This document shows, piece by piece, positions 32,919-42,195 of a stretch of 64,000 nt of DNA (the first letter of the stretch is position 1; every line of letters begins with the position of its first letter). A model generated the notes under the pieces. That model did no database searches and was not told where the DNA came from. It saw only the letters and a program-made list of their open reading frames with translations. Both the position numbers and the translations under genes were made by a program. The stretch comes from JACSRF01 sp964504445 (GTDB lineage: Bacteria; Chloroflexota; Anaerolineae; Promineifilales; Promineifilaceae), in contig CAZDEO010000006.1 in the NCBI GenBank assembly GCA_964504445.1, forward strand, positions 1-64,000, given 5' to 3'.

Positions 32919-35900
32919 CTATGAGGTAGTGCTATTGGCCGCATTGGTTTCCGAGAGGGTTTCTAGTTGGATAAATGCTTTTCGACCTAAGGTGCGCCCA
33001 ATTTCTTGCACGGCCGTGCGCATGACGGTATCTACATCGGCGGAGCCACGAACGCGCGCCGTGATTTCCCGCAGCACTTGCTCCCGGCGCGCTCTTTCCT
33101 GGGTTTGTTGGAAGAAGCGAACATTTTCTAGGGTAACCGTCAGGTATCGGCCAATACCTTCCAGCAGCGTCACTTCAGATTGAGTATAGGCATTGTGCTG
33201 ATAGCTTTGAACGGACATGACGCCCAGTGTACGCTGCCCCGAGACCAGGGGTACGTAGATCAGGGAGACAGGAAAACCTGGTGCTTCTGTGCTGCCGATG
33301 ATGCGGGAGGAATCTTGCTGTATGGCGTTTGCTTCTTCTCTTGTCAAATGCACCAACACCGGTTTTCCCGAATCCATCGCCTGCTTGCTGTAGCTCGTTT
33401 CAGATAAGGGGGCGTTGGTTTGTTCGGTACGGATGCCGGCTTCGTAGATAAGCGGATGGTCCATGGTGTTCGATTCTGCATTGTAAAAGCCGATGAAGAA
33501 GGTGTCCAGAGCGATGACCTGCTTGACTTGTTCGTGGGTAACTTCTAATAACTGGGTCTGGTCTAGATATTGGGACAATGTCTGCGCAACGCGGTTAATG
33601 GCCGCTAGCTGTTCGGCGCGATCTTCTGTTTCGTCGAACAGGCGGCGGTTTTCAATGGTGGAAGCCAGTAAAGCAGCTACCTGGCGCAGCAGGTTTTCGT
33701 CATTTTGGTCAAACGCGTTGCTTTTTTGGCTACCGATGTTGAGCGTTCCTAGCACGCGGTTGCTGGCAATGAGCGGGGCGATGATGGCAGCGGGCCATAC
33801 GGTTTCTGTCGTTCCCAGGCTGCGGATAACGCGGTGTTGGGCCACGGCCGTTGCCAGCTCACTCTCTTCCATCAGGGGCAACACCGTTCCCACCTGCGCG
33901 GGATCAGCCACCCCACTGGTTGCCACAATTGTTACGGCATCTCGCTCATCATTAAGCAGCGTGGCCAAGACCCGGTCTCCTCTCACAATTTGCAAGGTTT
34001 GCTCCGCGGCAATTTGGAACATATCCTCAATTTCTTGGGCCTCGTTTAGGGCGGCCGCCATATCATTTAACAACGCCAGGCGTCTGGCCTGTTGTTCTGT
34101 TTGCGCCAGGGCCAGCTCAGTTTGTTCGCTTAGGCGCAGGTTTTCCAGGCGCGCACTAAGCTGTTCCGCAATAGCTGCCATAATTTCGACCGCTTCACCA
34201 TCCAGCTCGGCCTCATCCGGCTTTTCTGCTTCACTCAAGATAGCCAAATGGCCAATGTGTGTGCCATGAACGGTTAGCGGCTGCATGATTAGGCCAACGC
34301 CGTTGCCATTCTTTTGAAGGTCTGCCATTTCTTTACCTGGATGTGTAATGGGGGCAATGTCATGCAAATCATACACATACCCTGCTTCCGGCCCTTCGCT
34401 CTCTTCCTTCATGTCCAGGTATTCTTCCCAGCTTTCCCGCGCCAGCCGTTGGGTTAGCGCGTTTAGCTCACTCATCGCCTTTTCAGATTGTTCAAAAGAG
34501 CGTGCATTTTCTAGGGCAATGGCGACCTGAGCGGCCAAAACCGTGTAGATGCTAATGTCTTCTTCGGAAAAAGCTTCTACGTGGTCAGCCTGCACGTCAA
34601 TAACGCCGATGGTGTGGCTGCCGATGAGCATGGGGACAGCCATTTCTGCCCGCGTTTTGGGGAGGAGCGGGTGGGCCAGGAAGGCAGGATCTTTACGAAC
34701 GTCATTGACAATGACACCTTGTTGAGATCGGGCAGCCTGGGCTACTAAGGATTGGCGTTGGTTGAGCGGTATAGAACGCCCTTCAGCCACCATTTGCTGG
34801 CCAATTTCTCCGGCCCCCTTTGCCAGAACCAGATTGATGCCTGCGTCATCTAGCAGATATATGTGGGCATGGTACAGGTTAAAGCGGGCTTTGGTGAGGT
34901 CAACAACCTGCTGCAAAAGAACGTCGGTTTCACGGATGGCGGCGGCGGCGGCGCTCACTTCGGCCACGGTCTCTAGTTCAAGGGCGCGTTTCATGGAGAT
35001 TTCTTGTGCTTTTCGCCGTTCACTAATGTCTATCAGCGTGGTTAACAATGCGGGTTGGTTCTGATAGTTGATGATTTTCCCGGAAGCCAAAGCCCAAAAA
35101 TCTTCGCCGTTGCCGCGCTTGAGGTGTAGTTCGTAGTTGGAAACAAAGCCAGTGGCGCGCAGCGCCGTCAAGAAATCTTGGCGATCTGCGGGGTTGTAGT
35201 AGAAGTCTGGGGTGATTTGTCCTAGAAGTTCTTCGCGGGGTATCTGGATTATTTCGGCTAACGGTTCGTTGACGTAGGCTACCGTGCCGTCGGAAACCAG
35301 GGAGATGACCATGGGGACAGCAATGGCTTCTAGGACGGTTTGCACACGTTCCTGGGCTTCGCGCACGGTTTCTTCAGCCTGCTTGCGTTCGGTAATGTCT
35401 TGCCCGGTGCCGTAAAGGCGAACGGTACGGCCGTTTTCATCTTTTTCGGCGCGCAGGGTAATGTAGGCATAGCCCATGGCCCCATCGGCTTTCAGAAAGC
35501 GATATTCCAGTTCGCCCACATAGGTGGGATTGGGTGATTTAAAGGCTTTGACTAATTCCAGTTCCACCAGACCGGCATCTTCAGGATGGATAAACTTGCT
35601 TGTGTAGGTTTCAGCGGGCATTTCATAGCCCCCTTCAGCCTCTGGGGTTGTGTGCAAGATATCATAAATCTGATCAGAGAAGGTAAACATTTGGGTTTGG
35701 GGATCATATTCCCAATAGCCCAACCGGGCGATGCGTTGGGCTTCACGGAGTTGGCGTTCGTTTTGTTGCCGCAGTTGGTCCGCTTTTCTTCTTTCGCTAA
35801 TATCCAAATGAGACCCATAGACGGTAACCGGGTTGCCTTGTTCGTCCATTTCCAGGCGATAGACGATCTGGGCGTGCTGTTCTTTGCCGTGGCTATTCAG

Positions 35901-38054
35901 CAAGCGGTACTCAAAGGTGTGGGTGCGGTCGGGGTCTGTTTGTTGGGGCAGAGCGGCTATTTTTTCTTCGACCAAAGGACGATCGGCCGGATGCACAAAT
36001 TTGTCTAGGAAGGTTTTTGCGGGGATTTTGTATCCGCCAACTTCTTCTGCTGATGTTTGTAGCAAGGTGTAGAAGTGGTCGTTAAGGGTGAAGGTGGAGG
36101 TAGGTAAATTGAATTCCCAATAAGCCATTTGGGCCAGTTCGACAGCCTGGCTCAGTTGGTCCTGGCTGCGCTGCAGAGCTTCTTCTGCTTCTTTGCGTTC
36201 GGTGATATCGGTGTGCATGGCCAGGAAGCCGATGATTTCTTCTTTCTCGTTGAGGATGGGGTTGTTGCTTCCTTCAATGTGGACGAGACGGCCGTCTTTC
36301 GCCTTGTTGATGATTTCCCCGGCTACGACGCCTTTGTTGAGCAAGGTTTCCCAAAAGTACACGTATCTTTCTTGAGGAATGACGCCAGATTTGAGAATGC
36401 GTGGCGTTTGGCCAATTGCTTCTTGGGCTGAATATCCATATAGCTCGGTGAAGGCCGGGTTCACATAGCTGATTACGCCGTCTGCATCGGTTAAGAAAAT
36501 AGCGCTTGTGGAGCGTTCAAATCCCAGATGGAAAATACTTAATTCCTCTGTAGCTTTTTTCCGTTCTGTAATGTCGCTGTGAGAGCCTGCCATGCGCAAG
36601 GGCCTGCCCGTGGCGTCACGTTCCAGGGCTGCGCGCACCAGAATCCAGCGGTAGGAGCCGTTTTTGTGCTGCATACGGAACTCGTGCTCGTAGCTGCCGG
36701 TTTTTCCTTCCAGATAGTCAGCAACAGCTTGCATCATGCGGGGATGGTCGTCGGGGTGCAGGCGGCTCTCGAATTCGGCAAAGTCGTTAGAAATTTCGTG
36801 GTCGGCGTAGCCGAGCATTTCTTTCCAGCGCGGGGAGAAGTGTACCTGGTTGCTGGGGATGTCCCAGTCCCAAATACCGTCATTGGTGCCGCTGATAACC
36901 AGGGCCAGCCGCTGCTGGCTGGCTTCGATTTCGGCGACCTGGCGGGCATTTTCCAGGGCGATAGCGACCTGGCTGGCAATGGCTTCCAGAAGGTCGATGA
37001 TGTTTTGGTCGATGGTGCCGATAAGGTTATGCTGTACATCGAGGACGCCGATGACCCGATCACGGAGGAGAATGGGTACGGCCGTTTCTGAGCGCGTTTC
37101 GGGCAACAGGGGGTTGGGCAGCCAAGAAGGGTCTTGAGTCACGTCGGGGACAAAGACGGTCGTGGCCGTCATCGCGGCCCGGCCTACCAGACCCCGTCCT
37201 ATATCAATAGCGTGACCTTGCCGCAACATTGTTTCACCAGCCTTGCCGGTGCCCCCAGCCATGATCAGCCGCTCGTTATACTCATCAGACAGGTAAATGT
37301 GCACATGATAAAAGCCAAAAGCCGCCTGAATTTGCGTAACTACTTCGTGGACCAGTTGGCTTTTATCCAACAAGGTAGAAAGACGACGGCTCACTTCTGC
37401 CGACGTTTCTAGCGCTTGGGTCCGCTCAGCAACGCGGTGCTCCAGACTTTCGCTGAACCGGCGTAGTTCATCATTGGTGTGGCGGGCTTTTTCCAGCGCA
37501 GTGCGCAGGTTGCTTACCAGCAAATAAATTAAGACAGCGACAAGGGAGTAGATCACTGTCAAATCGGCCATAATTTCAACAGGGCCGTCAGGTTCCACAG
37601 GCAGGCGGTCTAAAGTGCCCAGGTAAGTCATTACCCAACCGGCAATTAGGGTAAACGCGATGGTAACCAGGGCTGCACGCCAGCCCAAAATAAGGCTGGC
37701 AATCATAATCACCACAAAAAAGGCGACGTATCCTGTATCGCTTGGCCCACCGGCGTTCCAGGTAACGTAGAAAATGGCTAACCAGGCCATGGCGACCGTG
37801 GCCAGACTGACCAAACGCAAATGCCCACGGCGCATGATAAACCACAAACCTACTAGCGCCAGGTTTAATCCCGCCAAAATATAGAAGTTTGGGTCTTGCA
37901 GCGTGTAGGCGCCGGTAACCAGCCGCCCAACTACAAAAGCAGCCAAAAGAACTGTCACAGCCAGCAGGATGGTGTTCAAGATCTGGGCAGTTCGCCTTTG
38001 GTCTTCTTGTTCAAATGTGGGAGCTGCAAAATACGCTCTTATCTGTGCAAACAT
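32919..38054 (-). CDS. Kinase-less membrane sensor with five PAS and four GAF domains (1711 aa)
   Basis: Six membrane helices (about 28-195), a coiled coil, GAF1 (215-365), five PAS/PAC domains in a row (about 370-495, 495-615, 620-745, 755-880, 885-1000), GAF2 (1010-1165), the compact Trp module (1170-1285), two more GAFs (1295-1450 and 1455-1640, the latter with GVMSVQSY), and the shared tail (about 1657-1711). No kinase, cyclase, phosphodiesterase or DNA-binding domain exists. Its first GAF-PAS pair is very like that of the 1082-aa protein, PAS2 like that of the 1154-aa protein, and PAS5 like the first PAS of the 1343-aa protein, so it appears to be a mosaic. It begins MFAQIRAYF, as does the 1343-aa paralogue. 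Confidence 0.93.
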   Translation of the reverse strand: MFAQIRAYFAAPTFEQEDQRRTAQILNTILLAVTVLLAAFVVGRLVTGAYTLQDPNFYILAGLNLALVGLWFIMRRGHLRLVSLATVAMAWLAIFYVTWNAGGPSDTGYVAFFVVIMIASLILGWRAALVTIAFTLIAGWVMTYLGTLDRLPVEPDGPVEIMADLTVIYSLVAVLIYLLVSNLRTALEKARHTNDELRRFSESLEHRVAERTQALETSAEVSRRLSTLLDKSQLVHEVVTQIQAAFGFYHVHIYLSDEYNERLIMAGGTGKAGETMLRQGHAIDIGRGLVGRAAMTATTVFVPDVTQDPSWLPNPLLPETRSETAVPILLRDRVIGVLDVQHNLIGTIDQNIIDLLEAIASQVAIALENARQVAEIEASQQRLALVISGTNDGIWDWDIPSNQVHFSPRWKEMLGYADHEISNDFAEFESRLHPDDHPRMMQAVADYLEGKTGSYEHEFRMQHKNGSYRWILVRAALERDATGRPLRMAGSHSDITERKKATEELSIFHLGFERSTSAIFLTDADGVISYVNPAFTELYGYSAQEAIGQTPRILKSGVIPQERYVYFWETLLNKGVVAGEIINKAKDGRLVHIEGSNNPILNEKEEIIGFLAMHTDITERKEAEEALQRSQDQLSQAVELAQMAYWEFNLPTSTFTLNDHFYTLLQTSAEEVGGYKIPAKTFLDKFVHPADRPLVEEKIAALPQQTDPDRTHTFEYRLLNSHGKEQHAQIVYRLEMDEQGNPVTVYGSHLDISERRKADQLRQQNERQLREAQRIARLGYWEYDPQTQMFTFSDQIYDILHTTPEAEGGYEMPAETYTSKFIHPEDAGLVELELVKAFKSPNPTYVGELEYRFLKADGAMGYAYITLRAEKDENGRTVRLYGTGQDITERKQAEETVREAQERVQTVLEAIAVPMVISLVSDGTVAYVNEPLAEIIQIPREELLGQITPDFYYNPADRQDFLTALRATGFVSNYELHLKRGNGEDFWALASGKIINYQNQPALLTTLIDISERRKAQEISMKRALELETVAEVSAAAAAIRETDVLLQQVVDLTKARFNLYHAHIYLLDDAGINLVLAKGAGEIGQQMVAEGRSIPLNQRQSLVAQAARSQQGVIVNDVRKDPAFLAHPLLPKTRAEMAVPMLIGSHTIGVIDVQADHVEAFSEEDISIYTVLAAQVAIALENARSFEQSEKAMSELNALTQRLARESWEEYLDMKEESEGPEAGYVYDLHDIAPITHPGKEMADLQKNGNGVGLIMQPLTVHGTHIGHLAILSEAEKPDEAELDGEAVEIMAAIAEQLSARLENLRLSEQTELALAQTEQQARRLALLNDMAAALNEAQEIEDMFQIAAEQTLQIVRGDRVLATLLNDERDAVTIVATSGVADPAQVGTVLPLMEESELATAVAQHRVIRSLGTTETVWPAAIIAPLIASNRVLGTLNIGSQKSNAFDQNDENLLRQVAALLASTIENRRLFDETEDRAEQLAAINRVAQTLSQYLDQTQLLEVTHEQVKQVIALDTFFIGFYNAESNTMDHPLIYEAGIRTEQTNAPLSETSYSKQAMDSGKPVLVHLTREEANAIQQDSSRIIGSTEAPGFPVSLIYVPLVSGQRTLGVMSVQSYQHNAYTQSEVTLLEGIGRYLTVTLENVRFFQQTQERARREQVLREITARVRGSADVDTVMRTAVQEIGRTLGRKAFIQLETLSETNAANSTTS

Positions 38055-38082
38055 AGTGCTTTTCCTCTAATATTGCGCACCC
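38052..38082 (-). repeat. Duplicated 5' leader (copy 2 at 42164-42193)
   Basis: The about 30 bases before the 1711-aa gene (GGGTGCGCAAT, then AGAGGAAA, then the start codon) closely match those before the 1343-aa gene at 42164-42193. Duplication of one ancestor included its ribosome binding site region. Confidence 0.6.
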
Positions 38083-38134
38083 TGGGGGTTGTGTTGTTTA
38101 TGAACGTTTGTCATGAGCCAGTCATATGCCTCGT

Positions 38135-41100
38135 TTAGTCGGAACGACCGTTGTCTTCACGGGATAGCTGCAAATCCACAAACGTGCGCTTGGCCCGCAA
38201 AGCTTTACCCAACTCAGCAACGGCCGTTTGCATCGCACTTTGTACCGTAGGCGCATTCTGAATCTTCTGGCTGATAGTATTAATCAACGCTTCCCGTTCG
38301 GCCCGGCGTTGCGCATTGGCAAACAGCTCTGCATTTTGCAGGGAAATAGCCATTTGCGCGCCCAGAGTAGCAAAAATACGAACATCCTCTTCTGTAAAAT
38401 GCGCCACCTGGTCAGCCAGAATATCCAACACCCCCAACACACGATTACCTGCCAACAAAGGGATCGCCAATTCAGATCGCGTGCGAGGCATCATGGCAGA
38501 GGGCAAGAAATGCGGGTCCTGGCGCGTATCATTTATCACCACAGGTTCGCGCTGCCGTGCTGCCCTGGCAATTAGCGATTGTTCCTGGTGCAGGGAAACC
38601 TTCGTGGCCTCAAATTTTGTGCCGCTATCATCAGGGCGCCAACTTGTAGCTGCCAATTCAAACAGTTCGCTGCGCTCATCAAAAGTAAAAATGTTGCAAT
38701 GGTATATGTCAAACCGTTGTTGCGTCAGGCTTGTAACCATGTTCATAAAGGCTTGCTTATCCAATGATGTAGAAGCGGTGGTGCTAATTTCCGCAACCGC
38801 TTGCAACTCTTTGGCGCGCTGATCCAGGGCCTGGCGGCTCAGTTCCGTTTCTTCAAACAACCGCGCCCGTTCCAAGGCCTCTGCAACTTGCGCAGAAATG
38901 GCCATTAGCAGCTCCCTCGTTTCTGGGTCAATGGGTTTTCCATCAGAGCTACGAGCGCCTAGCATGCCAATGGTTTCCCCGCGGACCTGCATGGGCGCCG
39001 CCGTAGTTATCTCTTGGTCAGACGACGCGATTTTGTTAGCCTGGGAGACGCTTATAGGTAAGTCGGGAATGTCCTCGTTATTCAGATCACGCCGTGAAAT
39101 GAGGCGTAGACCCTCATTGTAAAAACGATACCCTTGAATGGGCCGTTCTTTTGCCGCAAAAAAGGCTTGCCATCCTTCATGGGTCATGGCGCGTTGCAGC
39201 GCATTTACCTCTTGTAGCCGCTCTTCCAATGCCGAGGCTAGGCGTTGCTGGGCCTCTTCCGCTTGTTTACGCTCTGTAATGTCGATAATAATGACTGCCA
39301 GACCGTTCGGTTCACCATTTTCGTCGCGCAATAGCGTATAGCTTTCCAACGTAGGAACTTCGCGGCCAGATGGGGTGATAATTTTCATCTCCCCTTGCCA
39401 TTGGCCCACTTCCATCACCGTAGGAATCATTTCCAGCTCGGCTGTAATGCGAAATTCTTCAGGATAATAATTTGTGATGGATTCCCCTAGTAATAGGGAA
39501 AGTTCTTCAAATTCTAGCAAACGTAACATGGCTGGGTTTGCATAACTCATGGCTCCGTCTAAGGCGGCAATAGCCACTGCCTGCGAGGAGCTTTCTACCA
39601 GGTTGCGGAAGGCTTCTGTTTGGGCCAGGGCGGCCTGGGTTTGTTCAAACAGTACTGCATTTTGAACGGCAACACCAACCTGCTGCCCTATAGCTTGCAT
39701 TAAACCGGAATCGCTCTTTTTAATTCCTGGTTTGCTGTTGAAGATGCATATTGTGCCTAATATTTCGCCGCGGAATTCAATGGGAAATCCTTGATAAGAT
39801 TGGTACCCTTTGGCAATGAGTGCAGAGACATCAATGGGGGTATCTTTTTCCAAATTGGCTAACACTAACGATTGCCGGTTCCTATAGACGAGATCGCAAA
39901 GAGTCCCGTCCAGACCCGCTTCCAAGAAAGATTGGTAGAGATCATCAGGTAACCGATGTGCAGTGAGTTCCAGAGAGTTTGTGACGGGGTTGACCAGGCT
40001 GACGAGGCCGGCGTCGAATTGTTTCATGGCCAGAACCTGATCGAGTACCTGGAATAGGGTATCGCGTAGCTCAAGGGAACTGCTAGCAACACGGGTTACA
40101 TTTAGCAGCCCTTCGGTTTCGGCCAGGGCGGCCTGGGTGCTTTGGTATTGGCTGGCGTTTTGCAAGGCTACCGCCACTTGCGCCGCTAAGGTTGCGTGAA
40201 TGTTGATATCTTCGGCCGTGAAGTAATTTGCTTGGTCAGATTGAATATCGAGGACGCCTAAAACTCTTTCGCCAATCACAATGGGCACGGCCATTTCTGC
40301 ATGGGTGTCGGGGAGCAGCGGGTTGGGCAGAAAACCGGCGTCTTGCTGCACGTTATTGACAATGACGCCTTGGCGGGTTCGTGCTGCCCGAGCTACCAAT
40401 GATTGTGGTTTTTCCAGGGGAATCGCAAGGCCTTGGGCAACCATTTGCCGCCCAGCAGCACCGGCGCCCGCGGCAAGGACCAGGTTGTGTTGTGTTTCGT
40501 CGAGTAAGTAGATATGGGCATGGTAAAGGTTGAAGCGGTCTTTGGTTAGGTCTACGACGTTTTGCAGCAATGTCTGGCTATCTAGTGTGTTGGTGGCTAT
40601 GGAGCCAACCTGGGCCACGGCTTCAAGCTCGGCAGCCCGTTTGGTTAGTGAGGTTTCGGCTTTGTATCTGTCGGTAATGTCAATGAGGGTGGTGAGGATA
40701 GCTGGCTGGTTTTGGAAGCTAATGGCCCGGGCAGAGATGAGTGCCCAGAAGAGGCTACCATCCCCGCGTTTGAGTTGGAGTTCGTAGTTGCTAACCTGGC
40801 CTGTTTGCTGTAGGTTGGCCAGGAATTTTTGGCGGGCAATGGGATCGGCATAGAAATCGGGTGTTGCTTTGTTGAGTAGTTCTTCTCGTGGCATTTGGAT
40901 GATTTCGGCCATAGCGTCGTTGACGTAGGCCGCACGGCCGTCTTGGACGAGAGAAATTACCATGGGTACGGAGATGGATTCGAGGATGGTTTGCACGTGG
41001 CGCTGTTCTTCTTGCAGGGAAGCAACAGCCTGTTTGCGTTCTGTAAAAAGGTTGGCATTGTTGATGGCGATGGCTAGCTGGCCAGCCAATGTTTGAAAGG

Positions 41101-42166
41101 CGGGGAGGCTTTCGTTGGATACTTCTCCGACTTTATTGCTTTGTAAGTTAAGGACGCCGACCGCCTGGTTTTCCAGAATCAGGGGAACGGCCATTTCGGA
41201 ACGGGTCTGGGGGAGCAGGGGGTTGGGCTGGAAGAGCGTGCTTTTGGATGTGTCGGCCACGATGACGGGCTGTTTGTTGGTAACGGCCGTGCTATTGATC
41301 GACTGGCTCGCTAGAGGCAGCCGGTGCTTTTGCTCTAGCAGGGTTTGACCGACGCCACCGGTTCCTGCGTGAAGGACCAAATATTCACCGCTTTCATCCA
41401 AAAGATACACTTGCACGTAGTAAAGGTTGAAACTGGCCTGGATTAGCACCACGGCATTATCCAGCAAAGCATCCAAATCTTGAATGGTTGACAGGCCTTG
41501 AGCCACATTGGCCGCCAGGCTAAGTTCTTGGGTGCGTGCCGCAACGCGCTCTTCTAACTGTTCGCTAAATTGACGGAGTTCCTCATTGCTGTGGCGCGCT
41601 TTTTCTAGGGCGTTACTCAAGTTGCTTACCAGCAAATATAGCATAACCGCGAATAGCAAAAGTACGGTGGTAAGTTCGGCGGCAATTTCATAGGGGCCGG
41701 TTATTTCTAATAAGATTTGCCCCTGGTCTTCTAAATAGGCTAAGAACCAGCCGGCGGCAATGGTCAACGCTATGAAATATAACGCTTGCCGCCAACCCAG
41801 GACCAGGCTCGCAATCATTGACGTGACGATGAGAGCAATGAAACCAGAGTCCCGAACCCCTCCGGCATTGAATGATACAAAGACCAGGCCGGACCAGGCT
41901 GTGAATACAACGCCATAGGCTGCTACACGCAGGTAACCACGGTGTAGCACAACCCACAACCCGGCTATCAAAATTTCCAGCCCGGCTAGAATGTAGAAAT
42001 TGGCATCTTGCAGCGTGTAGGCGCCCGTTAACAATTGGCTGAGTAGGAATAGGCCAAGTAAGACCATAATAGCCAGCAAGATGCTGTTAAGAATCTGGCT
42101 GGTTCGATTCTGATCTTCGTCGCTGAAGGATGGGGGTGCTAGAAATGCTCTCATTTGTGCAAACAT
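38135..42166 (-). CDS. Kinase-less membrane GAF/PAS sensor (1343 aa)
   Basis: Begins MFAQMRAFLAPPSF. Six membrane helices (about 28-195) of a MASE-like type and a coiled coil precede GAF1 (about 215-365), PAS1 (370-490), GAF2 (500-655), a more divergent GAF3 (660-830), PAS2 (835-955), the compact Trp module (965-1110, with THEGWQAFF), GAF4 (1120-1285) and the shared tail ending in DNGRSD. Three of the GAFs carry the PLLP/MMP-xT-x-E-x-A(V/I)P signature. There is no catalytic domain. The strong similarity of its N-terminal 200 residues to the 1711-aa protein shows recent duplication. Spacer to the upstream gene is 29 bases. Confidence 0.93.
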   Translation of the reverse strand: MFAQMRAFLAPPSFSDEDQNRTSQILNSILLAIMVLLGLFLLSQLLTGAYTLQDANFYILAGLEILIAGLWVVLHRGYLRVAAYGVVFTAWSGLVFVSFNAGGVRDSGFIALIVTSMIASLVLGWRQALYFIALTIAAGWFLAYLEDQGQILLEITGPYEIAAELTTVLLLFAVMLYLLVSNLSNALEKARHSNEELRQFSEQLEERVAARTQELSLAANVAQGLSTIQDLDALLDNAVVLIQASFNLYYVQVYLLDESGEYLVLHAGTGGVGQTLLEQKHRLPLASQSINSTAVTNKQPVIVADTSKSTLFQPNPLLPQTRSEMAVPLILENQAVGVLNLQSNKVGEVSNESLPAFQTLAGQLAIAINNANLFTERKQAVASLQEEQRHVQTILESISVPMVISLVQDGRAAYVNDAMAEIIQMPREELLNKATPDFYADPIARQKFLANLQQTGQVSNYELQLKRGDGSLFWALISARAISFQNQPAILTTLIDITDRYKAETSLTKRAAELEAVAQVGSIATNTLDSQTLLQNVVDLTKDRFNLYHAHIYLLDETQHNLVLAAGAGAAGRQMVAQGLAIPLEKPQSLVARAARTRQGVIVNNVQQDAGFLPNPLLPDTHAEMAVPIVIGERVLGVLDIQSDQANYFTAEDINIHATLAAQVAVALQNASQYQSTQAALAETEGLLNVTRVASSSLELRDTLFQVLDQVLAMKQFDAGLVSLVNPVTNSLELTAHRLPDDLYQSFLEAGLDGTLCDLVYRNRQSLVLANLEKDTPIDVSALIAKGYQSYQGFPIEFRGEILGTICIFNSKPGIKKSDSGLMQAIGQQVGVAVQNAVLFEQTQAALAQTEAFRNLVESSSQAVAIAALDGAMSYANPAMLRLLEFEELSLLLGESITNYYPEEFRITAELEMIPTVMEVGQWQGEMKIITPSGREVPTLESYTLLRDENGEPNGLAVIIIDITERKQAEEAQQRLASALEERLQEVNALQRAMTHEGWQAFFAAKERPIQGYRFYNEGLRLISRRDLNNEDIPDLPISVSQANKIASSDQEITTAAPMQVRGETIGMLGARSSDGKPIDPETRELLMAISAQVAEALERARLFEETELSRQALDQRAKELQAVAEISTTASTSLDKQAFMNMVTSLTQQRFDIYHCNIFTFDERSELFELAATSWRPDDSGTKFEATKVSLHQEQSLIARAARQREPVVINDTRQDPHFLPSAMMPRTRSELAIPLLAGNRVLGVLDILADQVAHFTEEDVRIFATLGAQMAISLQNAELFANAQRRAEREALINTISQKIQNAPTVQSAMQTAVAELGKALRAKRTFVDLQLSREDNGRSD

Positions 42167-42195
42167 AGCGCTTTCCTCAGTAATTGCGCACCCAA

